The notes: generated by a model from the sequence alone, not told the origin. DNA of 64,000 bases from Halolamina rubra (GCF_000739555.1 NZ_BBJN01000005.1:24400-88399), one strand, 5' to 3'; counted from the stretch's first letter, positions 18,188 through 27,651 are shown. Made by a program: numbers and translations.

Positions 18188-18210
18188 GGCCGCCGAGGGT
18201 CAGCCAGCCC

Positions 18211-18260
18211 AGCTACCACATCTACCTCAGTTGCCTTAGCTACCTTAGCTGAGGTAGCTT
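18211..18260. repeat. Second copy of the GTAGCT-type repeat, opposite orientation, with hairpin
   Basis: On the minus strand the segment reads as GCTAAGGTAGCTAAGGCA units, sharing that 18-mer exactly with the end of the array at 5.4 kb. It also contains AGCTACCT (18238-18245) and AGGTAGCT (18252-18259), a perfect 8-bp inverted repeat with a 6-bp loop. Confidence 0.8.
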
Positions 18261-18400
18261 GCACAGCCGGGAACCGTTCAGAGCGAGTGAGTCCCAGCGA
18301 CGGAGCAACCGAGGCGACGTGTTGGGCTGATAACCACCTGCGGTCATCAAGCCCACCGGCTATCCCGCTCGTCGTCGTCAAACTTCCCGGAGGCCGACGA

Positions 18401-18847
18401 ATGAGCACACGTAGCAACCCCTTCGAGGAGGTCGAACAGTTCTTCGAGCGCATGGCCCGGCAGTTCGACGAGTCGTCGCGAACGTGGGCGGCCGACGGCC
18501 CGTTCGGCCGCTTCGGCGGCGAGTTCACGGAGATGGCCACGGACGTGGTCGAACACGACGACGAGTTCGTCGTGAGCGTCGACCTGCCGGGGTACGAGAA
18601 GCGCGACGTCGACGTGCGGGTCGCCGACCACACGCTCCACGTCGAGGCCGAGCACGAGGAGTCCACCGAGTCTGAGGACGGGGAGTACCTGCGCCAGGAA
18701 CGACGGCACGAGTCGCTCCGGCGGTCGATCCGCCTCCCGGAGGAGGTGGAGAAGGAGGGCGTGAACGCACGGATGACCAACGGCGTCCTGACGATCACGA
18801 TCCCGAAAGCGGAGGTGCGGGAGGCGCGGACGATCGAGGTCCAGTGA
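18401..18847 (+). CDS. Hsp20/alpha-crystallin family small heat-shock protein
   Basis: The product is 148 aa. The alpha-crystallin domain spans about 45-140: EFVVSVDLPGYEKRDVDVRV, TLHVEAEHEE, YLRQERRHESLRRSIRLPEEV and the ending GVLTITIPKAEV. The N-terminal helix contains NPFEEVEQFFERMARQF. Family members are ATP-independent holdases that oligomerise. A Shine-Dalgarno-like GGAGG lies 7 bp before ATG 18401, so this gene probably has a leader, unlike many neighbours. It precedes the phosphoribosyltransferase by 41 bp. Confidence 0.93.
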   Translation: MSTRSNPFEEVEQFFERMARQFDESSRTWAADGPFGRFGGEFTEMATDVVEHDDEFVVSVDLPGYEKRDVDVRVADHTLHVEAEHEESTESEDGEYLRQERRHESLRRSIRLPEEVEKEGVNARMTNGVLTITIPKAEVREARTIEVQ

Positions 18848-18888
18848 GTCGGCGACCAGGGTCGAGCCCGCTGCGAGCTGGTTGTGCC

Positions 18889-19524
18889 ATGTTCCGCGAC
18901 AGAACCGACGCCGGCCGGCAGTTGGCCGCCCGCCTCCGGGAGCACGACGTGGCGGCGGACGTCGTGCTCGCGATCCCCCGCGGCGGGCTCCCGGTCGGCC
19001 GCGCGGTCGCCGACAGCCTCGGCGTGCCACTGGACGTGGTCGCCGCGCGAAAGCTCGGCGCGCCGGGCAACCCGGAGCTGGCGATCGGCGCGGTCGCAAG
19101 CGACGGGACGGTGTGGCTGAACGAGTCGCTGATCGACGACCTCGGCGTCGGCGAGGCGTACGTCGACGAGCAGGTCGAGCGCGAACGCGCCGCCGCGGCG
19201 GCGAAAGTCGAACGCTACCGCGGCGAGCGGCCGGCGCTCGATCTGACGGGGAAACGCGTGGTCGTCGTCGACGACGGCGTCGCCACGGGGGCGACGACGA
19301 CCGCCTGTCTGCGGCAGGTCCGGAACGCCGGCGCCGAGTCCGTGGTGCTCGCCGTCCCGGTCGCCCCGCCGGATACGGTCGAGCGACTCCGGGGCGAGGC
19401 CGACGCGGTGATCGCCGTCGAGGTCCCCTCACGGTTCTACGCGGTCGGCCAGTTCTACGACTCCTTCGAGCAGGTCGCTGACGAACGAGCGATGACGTAT
19501 CTCGCCGGTGATCGCGAGGAGTGA
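18889..19524 (+). CDS. Phosphoribosyltransferase family protein
   Basis: The product is 211 aa. The PRPP-binding loop is clear: VVVVDDGVATGATT. The N-terminal hood has AIPRGGLPVGRAVADSLG and RKLGAPGNPELAIGAV, as in stand-alone PRTase proteins often joined to or neighbouring dienelactone hydrolases. The nucleobase substrate is not known. It follows the Hsp20 gene on the same strand, so a stress operon is possible. Confidence 0.88.
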   Translation: MFRDRTDAGRQLAARLREHDVAADVVLAIPRGGLPVGRAVADSLGVPLDVVAARKLGAPGNPELAIGAVASDGTVWLNESLIDDLGVGEAYVDEQVERERAAAAAKVERYRGERPALDLTGKRVVVVDDGVATGATTTACLRQVRNAGAESVVLAVPVAPPDTVERLRGEADAVIAVEVPSRFYAVGQFYDSFEQVADERAMTYLAGDREE

Positions 19525-19631
19525 CCCCGCGAGTGTTTGCTAATTATGTCTCTGTCAGTTATTAAGAAACCGCAACTCACCCCCGTCCTTTAGCAGCGGG
19601 GTTATTAACTGCGGGCCGACTACCGCCGGGT

Positions 19632-22220
19632 ATGAGCGGCCCGAACGATTCGGAGCGGGAGGAGGGGGCGGACGGGGCGCCGCCACCGTCGGCGAGCGAC
19701 CCGGTCGATTCCGACACATCGGGAGCAGGGGACGATGCTGAGTCCGACGAGTCGGAATCAGTCGAGCTGCAGGTCCCCGGGATGGACTGTCCGACCTGCG
19801 CCGGCAAGGTCGAGAGCAGCGTCGGCGAGCTCGACGGCGTCGAAGCCGTCGATCCGCAGGTGACGACGGGGAGGGTGACCGTCGACTACGACCCCGACGG
19901 CGCGGGGCCCGACGAGGTCGTCGACGCCGTCGAGCGGGCGGGGTACGCGGTCGAGAACGGCGCCGGCGAGGCGACAGAGACGTTCACCGCCCCCGAGATG
20001 GACTGCCCGTCCTGTGCCGGCACCGTCGAGAACGCGATTACGGCCGTCGACGGCGTCACGGGCTACCGGACCGAGCCGACGACCGGGAAGGTCGTCGTCA
20101 CGTTCGACGAGTCACGCACGTCCGCCGCGGCCGTCCGCGAGGCGATCGAGGGCGCGGGCTACGAGGTCGTCGACTCCTCGGTCGACGGCGACGGCGGCGT
20201 CGCCGAGACGGACAGCGTCTGGCGCAGCCGCCGGGCGATCAAGACGTGGATCAGTGGCGTGTTCACGGCGCTGGGGCTGCTGTTCGAGTTCGTCCTCGTC
20301 GGGGCGGACGCCGAACTGCTCACTGCGGGTGGGGTCACCTTCGGGCTCGCGGACGTGCTGTTCCTCGCGGCCGTCGTCGCCGGAGGGCAGGAGATCGTCC
20401 GCGGCGGCTACTACTCGCTGCGGAACCGGAACCTCGACATCGACCTGCTGATGAGCATCGCGATCCTCGGCGCCCTCGCCGTCAGCGTCGGGTTCGGCGA
20501 GTCGCTGTACATGGAGGCCGCGACGCTGGCGTTCCTGTTCAGCGTCGCTGAACTGCTGGAGCGGTACTCGATGGACAAGGCGCGGAACTCCCTCCAGGAG
20601 CTCATCGACCTCTCGCCGGACGAGGCGACCGTCAAGCGCGACGGCGAGACGGTGACGGTTCCCGTCGACGACGTGGCCGTCGGCGACGTGGTCGTCGTCA
20701 AGCCCGGCGAGAAGATCCCCCTCGACGGCGAGGTGCTGGACGGCGAGAGCGCCGTCAACCAGGCGCCGATCACCGGCGAGAGCGTTCCGGTCGACAAGAC
20801 GCCCGGGGACGAGGTGTACGCCGGCACGATCAACGAGCAGGGGTACCTCGAACTGCAGGTGACCTCCGCGGCCGGCGAGAACACGCTCTCCCGGATCATC
20901 GAGATGGTCGAGGACGCCCAGTCGAACAAGACCGAGCGCGAGCAGTTCGTCGACCGGTTCGCGGGCTACTACACCCCCGTGGTGGTCGCCTTCGCCGTGC
21001 TGGTGACGCTCGCGACGCCGACCGTTCTCGGCGCGACCCAGACCGAGGCGATCGTCTACGGGCTGACGCTGCTCGTGCTCGCCTGTCCGTGTGCGTTCGT
21101 CATCTCGACGCCGGTGTCGGTCGTCTCGGGGATCACCAGCGGCGCGAAAAACGGCGTGCTGATCAAGGGCGGCAACCACCTCGAGGCGATGGGCGAGGTC
21201 GACGCCGTCGCGCTGGACAAGACGGGGACGCTCACCACGGGCGAACTCAGCGTCACCGACGTGGTGCCGCTGGGCGATCGCACCGAGGCGGACGTGCTCC
21301 GCTGTGCCCACGGGCTCGAACGCCGGTCGGAGCACCCGATCGGCGAGGCCATCGTCGACCGCGCGGAGGACCAGGGCGTCGACCGGCGGGGCGTCGACGG
21401 GTTCGAGAGCATCACCGGGAAGGGCGTCCGGGCGGAGCTCGACGGGCGGACTCACTACGCCGGCAAGCCCGGGCTGTTCGAGGAGCTCGGCTTCGACCTC
21501 AACCACGTCCACGCCGCGACCGACGGCGGGCTGGTGACGGCGAAGAGCCAGCAGCTGTGTGAGCGAAACGACTGCGTCGACCTGCTCGAGACGGTCGTCC
21601 CCGAACTCCAGGCGGAGGGGAAGACGGTGGTCCTCGTCGGTACAGACGAGGAGATCGAGGGCGTGATCGCCGTCGCCGACGAAGTGCGGCCGGGCGCGGC
21701 GGCGGCGATCTCGCGGCTGCACGACCTCGGCGTCGAGCAGGTGGTGATGCTCACCGGCGACAACGAGCGCACGGCGCGGGCGATCGCCGAGCGCGTCGGG
21801 GTCGACGAGTACCGCGCGGAACTGCTCCCGGAGGACAAAGTCGACGCGGTGCGGGAGCTCGACGCGGCCGGCGACGGCGTCGCGATGGTCGGCGACGGGA
21901 TCAACGACGCCCCCGCGCTCGCGACGGCGACCGTCGGCGTCGCGATGGGGGCGGCGGGGACCGACACCGCCCTCGAGACGGCCGACATCGCGCTGATGGG
22001 CGACGACCTCTCGCGGCTGCCGTACCTCTACGAGCTCTCGGGCGACGCCAACCGCGTCATCCGGCAGAACATCTGGGTGAGCCTCGGCGCGAAGGCGGCG
22101 CTCGCGCTGGCGGTGCCGTTCGGGCTCGTCCCCATCTGGGCGGCCGTGCTGGTCGGCGACGCCGGGATGACCCTCGGCGTCACCGGGAACGCGATGCGGC
22201 TCTCCCGGATCGAGCCCTAG
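19632..22220 (+). CDS. Heavy-metal translocating P-type ATPase (P1B, Zn2+/Cd2+ type)
   Basis: The product is 862 aa, membrane-bound, and should export soft divalent metals by ATP hydrolysis. There are two N-terminal HMA domains (MDCPTCAG near 51, MDCPSCAG near 123), then membrane helices, actuator TGES, the metal motif ACPCAFVIST near 485, phosphorylation site DKTGTLTTGE (Asp530), nucleotide site SEHPIGEA and hinge GDGINDAPALA. The last helix VGDAGMTLGVTGNAMRL has the Asp-x-Gly characteristic of P1B-2 (ZntA-like) pumps rather than Cu+ pumps. A TATA-like GTTATTAACT lies about 30 bp upstream. It is followed by universal stress proteins. Confidence 0.93.
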   Translation: MSGPNDSEREEGADGAPPPSASDPVDSDTSGAGDDAESDESESVELQVPGMDCPTCAGKVESSVGELDGVEAVDPQVTTGRVTVDYDPDGAGPDEVVDAVERAGYAVENGAGEATETFTAPEMDCPSCAGTVENAITAVDGVTGYRTEPTTGKVVVTFDESRTSAAAVREAIEGAGYEVVDSSVDGDGGVAETDSVWRSRRAIKTWISGVFTALGLLFEFVLVGADAELLTAGGVTFGLADVLFLAAVVAGGQEIVRGGYYSLRNRNLDIDLLMSIAILGALAVSVGFGESLYMEAATLAFLFSVAELLERYSMDKARNSLQELIDLSPDEATVKRDGETVTVPVDDVAVGDVVVVKPGEKIPLDGEVLDGESAVNQAPITGESVPVDKTPGDEVYAGTINEQGYLELQVTSAAGENTLSRIIEMVEDAQSNKTEREQFVDRFAGYYTPVVVAFAVLVTLATPTVLGATQTEAIVYGLTLLVLACPCAFVISTPVSVVSGITSGAKNGVLIKGGNHLEAMGEVDAVALDKTGTLTTGELSVTDVVPLGDRTEADVLRCAHGLERRSEHPIGEAIVDRAEDQGVDRRGVDGFESITGKGVRAELDGRTHYAGKPGLFEELGFDLNHVHAATDGGLVTAKSQQLCERNDCVDLLETVVPELQAEGKTVVLVGTDEEIEGVIAVADEVRPGAAAAISRLHDLGVEQVVMLTGDNERTARAIAERVGVDEYRAELLPEDKVDAVRELDAAGDGVAMVGDGINDAPALATATVGVAMGAAGTDTALETADIALMGDDLSRLPYLYELSGDANRVIRQNIWVSLGAKAALALAVPFGLVPIWAAVLVGDAGMTLGVTGNAMRLSRIEP

Positions 22221-22230
22221 TTCCAGCCGT

Positions 22231-23079
22231 TCAGCGCGTCCGTGACGGCGGGACGAGCAGCACGTTCGACCGCGCCTTCGCGGTCACCGACTCAGAGGTG
22301 CTGCCCAGCAGCAGGCGGCGGATCCGCCCCTGCCCCCGCGAGCCGACGAGGACCGTCGTGGGGTCGAACTCCGCCTCGGCGGCCAGGATCTCGTCGGCGG
22401 CTTCGCCCTCCCGGACGACGGTTCGCGTCTCGATGCCCATCGACTCGAGTCGCTCGGCCAGTTCGGCCAACTGTGCCTCGGCGTCGGTGTCCCCCTCGCC
22501 GCCGGCCCGACGCTCCGGCGGCGCCACGTGGAGCAACGTGGCCTCCTTCGTCGCCGACTGGAGGCGCTCGAACTGGTCGAACGCCCGCTCGGCGTTCTCG
22601 GAGAAGTCCGTCGCGTAGAGCACCCGCTGGAACAGGTGTTCGTTCGCGACTTCGGGCTCGTCCTCGCCTTCGACGATCCGCTGGACCAGCAACGGCCGAA
22701 CCGCGGTCCGGGCCACGTTGCGGGCCGTGTCGCCGATGAACCGCTGCTCGAGCGGGCTCTGCCCGCGCGACCCGACGATGACGAGGTCGGCGTTCACGCG
22801 GTCGGCGAGCCCGTTGATACGTCGGTGCGGCGTGCCGCGGAGGACGTGCGTCTCGACGGTGAACCCCTCCTCTTCGAGCAGTCGGCGCTGCCGAGCGAGC
22901 GCCTGCTTCGTTCGTCCACCGATGTCGCTCCCGGGCATGCCGGTCGTGACGTTGGGGCTCGTGACGGTGACGAGGTCGATCGTGTCGATCCCGTAGCGCT
23001 GGAGACACTCCAGACACGTCTGGGAACCGATGGCGGTCTCGATCGCAGCGGACAGGTCTGTCGCATACACAGCGCGCAT
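22231..23079 (-). CDS. Tandem universal stress protein (two UspA domains)
   Basis: The product is 282 aa with two Usp repeats. The first ends in VIVGSRGQSPLEQRFIGDTA and the second in VLVGSRGQGRIRRLLLGSTS, the G-2x-G-9x-G(S/T) nucleotide-binding pattern. The first domain departs from the usual MYDxILVPTDGS opening (it starts MRAVYATDLSAA). It is cytoplasmic and probably binds ATP. It converges on the P1B ATPase gene with an 11-bp gap. Confidence 0.9.
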   Translation of the reverse strand: MRAVYATDLSAAIETAIGSQTCLECLQRYGIDTIDLVTVTSPNVTTGMPGSDIGGRTKQALARQRRLLEEEGFTVETHVLRGTPHRRINGLADRVNADLVIVGSRGQSPLEQRFIGDTARNVARTAVRPLLVQRIVEGEDEPEVANEHLFQRVLYATDFSENAERAFDQFERLQSATKEATLLHVAPPERRAGGEGDTDAEAQLAELAERLESMGIETRTVVREGEAADEILAAEAEFDPTTVLVGSRGQGRIRRLLLGSTSESVTAKARSNVLLVPPSRTR

Positions 23080-23209
23080 ACCTCACCTACGTTGCCTGTC
23101 GTATTAATATTGTGCATACCGTACAATTCTGTGGTAGCATCCCGCAGTCCGACGACTAACGGGCCTTCTTTCGCAGATCAGTACTGGCGCGTCGCCGGCG
23201 GCGATCCGG

Positions 23210-23629
23210 CTACCGGACGACGGTGACGGGGACGGGGGAGTGTCGGACCACCTTCTGGGCGACGTTGCCGACGAACAGACGGTCGGCGAGCGAGCCGCTG
23301 TGGCTGCCGACGACTACCGCGTCGAACCCCTCGGCACGGTCGACGATCGCCTTCGCCGGACTCCCCCAGGAGACGTCCGTCTCCAGGTCGACGCCGTGGG
23401 GTTCGGCGATCTCGCGGGCGCGGTCGAATATCTCGGCCGCGCGCTCCTCGGCGGCGCCCTCGATGTCGATCTCCAGCGCCAGCCCCGTGCTGTCCCCCAT
23501 CATCGGCGACGGCACGCCGGCGATGTGCAGCACCGTGATCTCCGCCTCGGGGTGCGTCTCGAGGGCGTACTCCAGCGCGCGCTCGGCCATCTCCGACCCG
23601 TCGATCGGCACCAGAACCCGTTTGCTCAT
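23210..23629 (-). CDS. Universal stress protein UspA family
   Basis: The product is 139 aa with a single domain. It starts MSKRVLVPIDGSEMAERALE and ends VVVGSHSGSLADRLFVGNVA..VVRHSPVPVTVVR, with the ATP-binding loop slightly altered (GSHSG). It is one of three Usp genes within 2.5 kb. Confidence 0.92.
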   Translation of the reverse strand: MSKRVLVPIDGSEMAERALEYALETHPEAEITVLHIAGVPSPMMGDSTGLALEIDIEGAAEERAAEIFDRAREIAEPHGVDLETDVSWGSPAKAIVDRAEGFDAVVVGSHSGSLADRLFVGNVAQKVVRHSPVPVTVVR

Positions 23630-23822
23630 AGGTGACGTACGGCGGGTGAAACGATAAAGGCAAGCCCCGACCCGGGTGATCGCTCGCCGCTACACGCTCT
23701 CCGATCGCGCGTAGATGGCGCGGCATCGGCGCTGCACCGCCGGCGAACGTCGATCGGCGCGACTTCTCGACGGGGCGGAACCGGGACGCGGTATTTTGTA
23801 GTTGTATCACCAACGGAACAGT

Positions 23823-24701
23823 ATGTACGACCAGTTCCTCTTCCCCACAGACGGCAGCGAGGGCGCGTCGACCGCGTTCGAGCACGTGCTCGACCTCGCA
23901 GCCGCGCACGACGCGACGGTCCACATCCTCGCCGTCGTCGACACCGGCGGTGACGGCCTCCGCAGGGTCGGCGAGGACGCCGTCGACGACCTCGAACGCC
24001 AGAGTGAATCGCTCGTGAGCGAGACGGCGGCGACCGCCGACGAGCGCGGCGTCGACACCGTGACCGCCGTCGAGCGTGGCTACCCGTACCGGGAGATCGT
24101 CCACTACGCGAACGCCCAGGCGGTCGACCTGATCGCGATGCCGACCCACGGGCGCCGCGGGATCGAACGGTTCATCCTCGGGAGCACCACCGAACGCGTC
24201 GTCAGGCGCGCCGACGTGCCGGTTCTCACGATCCACCCCGACGAGGACGCCCGGATCCACCACCCCTACCGCGACGTGCTGGTGCCGACCGACGGCAGCG
24301 ACTGCTCGGCGGCGGCCGTCACGGCCGGGACCGAGGCGGCGATCGCCGCCGACGCGGAGCTCCACCTGCTGTCGGTGATCGACACGATGGCACTCGGCGC
24401 CGACGTGCGGACGGAGATGCAGATGGAGAGCCTCGAGCAGTCCGCGGAGTCGATCCTCGACGAGGCCGTCGAACTCGCGGCCGACGCCGGCGTCGACGAC
24501 CCCATTAGGACGGTCGAGTACGGCTCGTCGATCCCGAACACGATCCGCAGCTACGTCGACGACAACGACGTCGACCTCCTCGTCCTCGGCACGCACGGCC
24601 GGACCGGGTTCGACCGCTACCTGCTCGGCAGCGTCGCGGAGAAGCTGATCCGGATCTCGCCGGTGCCGGTCCTGACGGTTCGAGCGCCGCCGGAGGCGTG
24701 A
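23823..24701 (+). CDS. Tandem universal stress protein (two UspA domains)
   Basis: The product is 292 aa. Domain 1 is MYDQFLFPTDGSEGASTA to MPTHGRRGIERFILGSTTE; domain 2 is YRDVLVPTDGSDCSAAAV to LGTHGRTGFDRYLLGSVAE. Both keep the ATP-loop glycines. The promoter is visible: TATTTTGT about 28 bp before ATG 23823. It is divergent from the 23210-23629 usp gene across a 193-bp gap. Confidence 0.93.
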   Translation: MYDQFLFPTDGSEGASTAFEHVLDLAAAHDATVHILAVVDTGGDGLRRVGEDAVDDLERQSESLVSETAATADERGVDTVTAVERGYPYREIVHYANAQAVDLIAMPTHGRRGIERFILGSTTERVVRRADVPVLTIHPDEDARIHHPYRDVLVPTDGSDCSAAAVTAGTEAAIAADAELHLLSVIDTMALGADVRTEMQMESLEQSAESILDEAVELAADAGVDDPIRTVEYGSSIPNTIRSYVDDNDVDLLVLGTHGRTGFDRYLLGSVAEKLIRISPVPVLTVRAPPEA

Positions 24702-24747
24702 GGCGGCGGCAGCCACAACCTGGCCCCGTTTTTGACCGCGAGTCGAG

Positions 24748-24918
24748 CTACTCCTCCTCGGCGATCTGGACGGCTCCCCACGAGGACTCGCCGAAGAACG
24801 TCCGGAGGGCGCCGAGGACTCCGAGGAACGTTCCGAAGACGACGATCACGAGCAGGATAACGAGTGCCAGCACGAGCCCAGCGAGTGAGCCCATCCCGAG
24901 CATCTGGAGGAGAGGCAT
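24748..24918 (-). CDS. Small single-helix membrane protein
   Basis: The product is 56 aa: MPLLQMLGMGSLAGLV followed by a strongly hydrophobic helix (about 12-38) and an acidic tail ending AEEE. ATG 24918 is chosen over a start at 24966 because a TATA-like ATAATTTGC lies about 27 bp upstream of it. Family and function were not recognised. Confidence 0.65.
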   Translation of the reverse strand: MPLLQMLGMGSLAGLVLALVILLVIVVFGTFLGVLGALRTFFGESSWGAVQIAEEE

Positions 24919-25009
24919 ACCCTGCGCTAACGGGGAGTCTTGCAAATTATTGTCGAAAGCAACCACCGCTACCGGTTCGCCGTGAGTTCCGGCCGACTGG
25001 CGACCGCTC

Positions 25010-26560
25010 TCAGCCGAGCACCACCGGCCAGAGCGTCCGGATCAGGAGGTACGCGACGCCGGTGGTCAGCAGGATCACGACCGCGTCGAGCAGCACGCCG
25101 GCCCGGAGCATGTGCTCGCGTTCGACGTAGCCGGCGCCGAAGACGATCGCGTTCGGCGGCGTCGCCACCGGGAGCGCGAACCCGTAGCTGGCGGCGATAG
25201 CGCCGGTCACCGCCAGGAGCACGCCCGCCAGCTCCCCCGTCGTACCGAGCGCGGCGGCGTAGGCCGGCCCGACGTTGATCAGGATCGGGGCGAGGATGGC
25301 GGCCATCGCCGTGTTCGAGGCGAGCTCGCCGACGGTGACGATCAACGTGACGACCACCAGAAGGACCAGCAGGATCGACGCACCGCCGAGAGGTCCGAGC
25401 GTCAGTTCGGCCAGCCACACCGTCGCGTCCGTGTCCGCCAGCGCGTTCGCCAGCGAGATCCCGCCGCCGAGCAGGAGCAGCGTCCCCCAGTCGACGTCGA
25501 GTAGCTCCTCCCACGGCGCCGCGCCACTGACGACCAGAGCCGGGATCGCCGCCAGCCCGACGAGCACGTAGAACAGCAGCCCCTCGTGGCCCGCGGTGAC
25601 GAACACGGAGGCTCCGTCGCCGCCGAACAGCGTGACGTACCACGCCCGCGGGAGCAGCCCCTCGAACAGGAAGCCGAGCCCGCCGAGCAGCCAGAGGGCG
25701 GCGGTGGCCGCGAAGATGACGACGGTCCGCCGCGCCGGCGTCGACAGCGCGCCGAGCGAGCGTCGCCCCTCTCGGGCGCGCTCCCGGGCTCGCGCCACGT
25801 CGTACTGCCGCGGCGGGTAGACGACGTACGTGAGCAGCAGCCAGGCGACGGGGAGGGTGACGATCACCAGCGGGAGCCCGATCGCGAGCCACTCGACGAA
25901 CGTGATCTCGACGCCGAGCAGCTCGTCGAGCTGGCCGACGACGATCGCGTTCGGCGGCGTCCCGATCAGCGTGCCGACGCCGCCGAGGCTCGCCGCGTAC
26001 GCGACGCCGAGCAGCATCGAGATCTGGAAGTTCGACGCCGGCGCTGAGTTCGCGGGGGTGTCCTCCCCGGCTTTCGTCAGGTCGGTCACGCTGTCGACGA
26101 TCCCGAGCACGATGGGCACCATCATCGCGACCGTCGCGGTGTTGGAGACGACCATCGAGAGCAGCGCGGTCGCGATCATGACGCCGAGAACGAGCCCCCT
26201 CGCGGAGCTACCGAAGCGGACGAGGATCGCCAGCGCGATCCGGCGGTCGATCCCGTGGAACTGGAGCGCCTCGGCGAACATGAACCCCGCGAGCAGCAGG
26301 AAAATCACCGGGTCGGCGAACCCGAGGACGGCAGTCTCGAACTCGGCGTAGACGCCGAACCCCGTCAGCAGGATCGGGATCGTCAGCGCCGTGAGCGCGA
26401 GCGGGAGCGCGCCCGTGATCCAGAGGATCGCCGCGAACGCCATCGTCGCCACCGCGTACTGTCCGGCGGTCGTCAGCGACCCGCCGATCGGCGCGGCCGC
26501 GACCGCGGCGGTGGCGAGCACTGCGGCGGCGATCGTCGCGAGTCGGGTGGAGTCGTTCAC
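25010..26560 (-). CDS. SLC13/DASS family anion permease
   Basis: The product is 516 aa with about 12 membrane segments. It carries both family hairpin signatures: VSNTATVAMMVPI with GTLIGTPPNAIVVGQ in the first half, and ELASNTAMAAILAPI with LPVATPPNAIVFGAGY in the second. SNT and TPPN are the Na+ and carboxylate-binding motifs of divalent anion:Na+ symporters, so a dicarboxylate, citrate or sulfate-like substrate is expected. Unlike the permease at 9.4 kb it lacks RCK_C inserts. Confidence 0.92.
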   Translation of the reverse strand: MNDSTRLATIAAAVLATAAVAAAPIGGSLTTAGQYAVATMAFAAILWITGALPLALTALTIPILLTGFGVYAEFETAVLGFADPVIFLLLAGFMFAEALQFHGIDRRIALAILVRFGSSARGLVLGVMIATALLSMVVSNTATVAMMVPIVLGIVDSVTDLTKAGEDTPANSAPASNFQISMLLGVAYAASLGGVGTLIGTPPNAIVVGQLDELLGVEITFVEWLAIGLPLVIVTLPVAWLLLTYVVYPPRQYDVARARERAREGRRSLGALSTPARRTVVIFAATAALWLLGGLGFLFEGLLPRAWYVTLFGGDGASVFVTAGHEGLLFYVLVGLAAIPALVVSGAAPWEELLDVDWGTLLLLGGGISLANALADTDATVWLAELTLGPLGGASILLVLLVVVTLIVTVGELASNTAMAAILAPILINVGPAYAAALGTTGELAGVLLAVTGAIAASYGFALPVATPPNAIVFGAGYVEREHMLRAGVLLDAVVILLTTGVAYLLIRTLWPVVLG

Positions 26561-26779
26561 GGACGGTCGTGGTTCCCGACACTCGCGGAACGGGTGTTAA
26601 TACTGCCCCCGTCTCCTGGGCACGCTCCCGCGTCGTCGGTTCCTCCCTCCTGCCGCCTCGCTCCCACTCTCCTCGGTCCCCCCTCTCGCCCGCCGTTCAC
26701 GCCTCCTCGCTTTCCCTCACTTCGTCTCACCGACAGCGTGGAACGGTCGAACGGGCGGTTCAGACGGGCGAGGGGAGGG

Positions 26780-27361
26780 TCACCCGGGGAGGAGCAGGTT
26801 CAACACCGCGACAAGGAGGCCCGCCAGCCCCATGCGGGCGCCGGCGACGAACCACCGCTGCTCGGAGATCGTGGCGAGGTACACGCCGAAGACGAAGAGG
26901 ATGGCGACGGCGACGCCGACGGAGAGCATGGTCGCCGCCCGCATGCTCAGCAGCGACCCCTCGGCGAGAAACGGGATCATCGGTAGGATCACGCCGATGA
27001 TCGGGCCGATCCCGCTCATCAGCGCGTTCACCTGCCGGGCGCCCGTCTGCTGTCGCTGGATCCGCGTACCGTCGAGGTCGGTCAGCATCGCGTCCTCGAC
27101 GCGGGCGAGTTCGGCCCGCTTCTCCGCGCGCTCGATCTCCCAGACGCTCCAGACCCCGGAGGTGCCGAGCCCGATCGCGGCGCCGATGCCGATGCTGAAC
27201 ACCGTCAGCCCGTCGGCGATGCCGGTGAGGTACGCGCCGACGGTGACGCCGACGCTCGTGAGCGCGCCGTCGAACCCGTTGGAGATGAAGTAGCGCCGGG
27301 AGATCGACTGCACGTCCTCGTGCTCCAGGGCTCGAAGGAGCCGCCGCAGGTGGGAACGCAT
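26780..27361 (-). CDS. VIT1/CCC1-type transporter family protein
   Basis: The product is 193 aa with 4-5 membrane helices. The N-terminus RRYFISNGFDGALTSVGVTVG corresponds to the VIT1 family's first helix motif (normally DGLVTxxG, here SNGFDGALTSVG), and the C-terminus ends in helices with a small glycine motif. The family moves Fe2+ or Mn2+ across membranes. It starts 2 bp after the DUF211 stop, so the two are co-transcribed. Metal transport is inferred from family membership only. Confidence 0.82.
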   Translation of the reverse strand: MRSHLRRLLRALEHEDVQSISRRYFISNGFDGALTSVGVTVGAYLTGIADGLTVFSIGIGAAIGLGTSGVWSVWEIERAEKRAELARVEDAMLTDLDGTRIQRQQTGARQVNALMSGIGPIIGVILPMIPFLAEGSLLSMRAATMLSVGVAVAILFVFGVYLATISEQRWFVAGARMGLAGLLVAVLNLLLPG

Positions 27362-27363
27362 GC

Positions 27364-27651
27364 TCAGTCCTGCGGGGTGTCGCTCTGTTCGACGACGCGC
27401 TCGCCACAGACGGCCTCGTCGATCGAGTGCACCGCGGCGCCGAGATCCTCGAGCGTCTCGTACACCGTGTCGACCCGAATCGGGTCGCCCTCGACGGTCA
27501 TCTTCACCGTCTGGACCTCCTTGTCGGTCTCGACCAGCACGACGTTGACGCCGTCGACGCCGTCGAGACCGGCGACCGCGTCGGCGAACGTGACGACGTC
27601 GGGCTCGTGTGGCTTCAACAGGTCGAGGACGAGTCGTCGGGCAGTGACCAT
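27364..27651 (-). CDS. DUF211 domain protein
   Basis: The product is 95 aa with a ferredoxin-like fold pattern: RRLVLDLLKPHEPDVVTFA, GVDGVNVVLVETDKEVQTVK and IDEAVCGE. DUF211 proteins are small archaeal ACT-like proteins of unknown role. It is the first gene of an operon with the VIT1-type transporter. A metal-sensing or assembly role is speculative. Confidence 0.88.
   Translation of the reverse strand: MVTARRLVLDLLKPHEPDVVTFADAVAGLDGVDGVNVVLVETDKEVQTVKMTVEGDPIRVDTVYETLEDLGAAVHSIDEAVCGERVVEQSDTPQD

Noticed and set aside
26590..26779. Pyrimidine-rich plus-strand stretch between the DASS permease and VIT1-type genes
   Set aside because: It shows skewed base composition but no repeat, hairpin or gene; probably just biased intergenic sequence.
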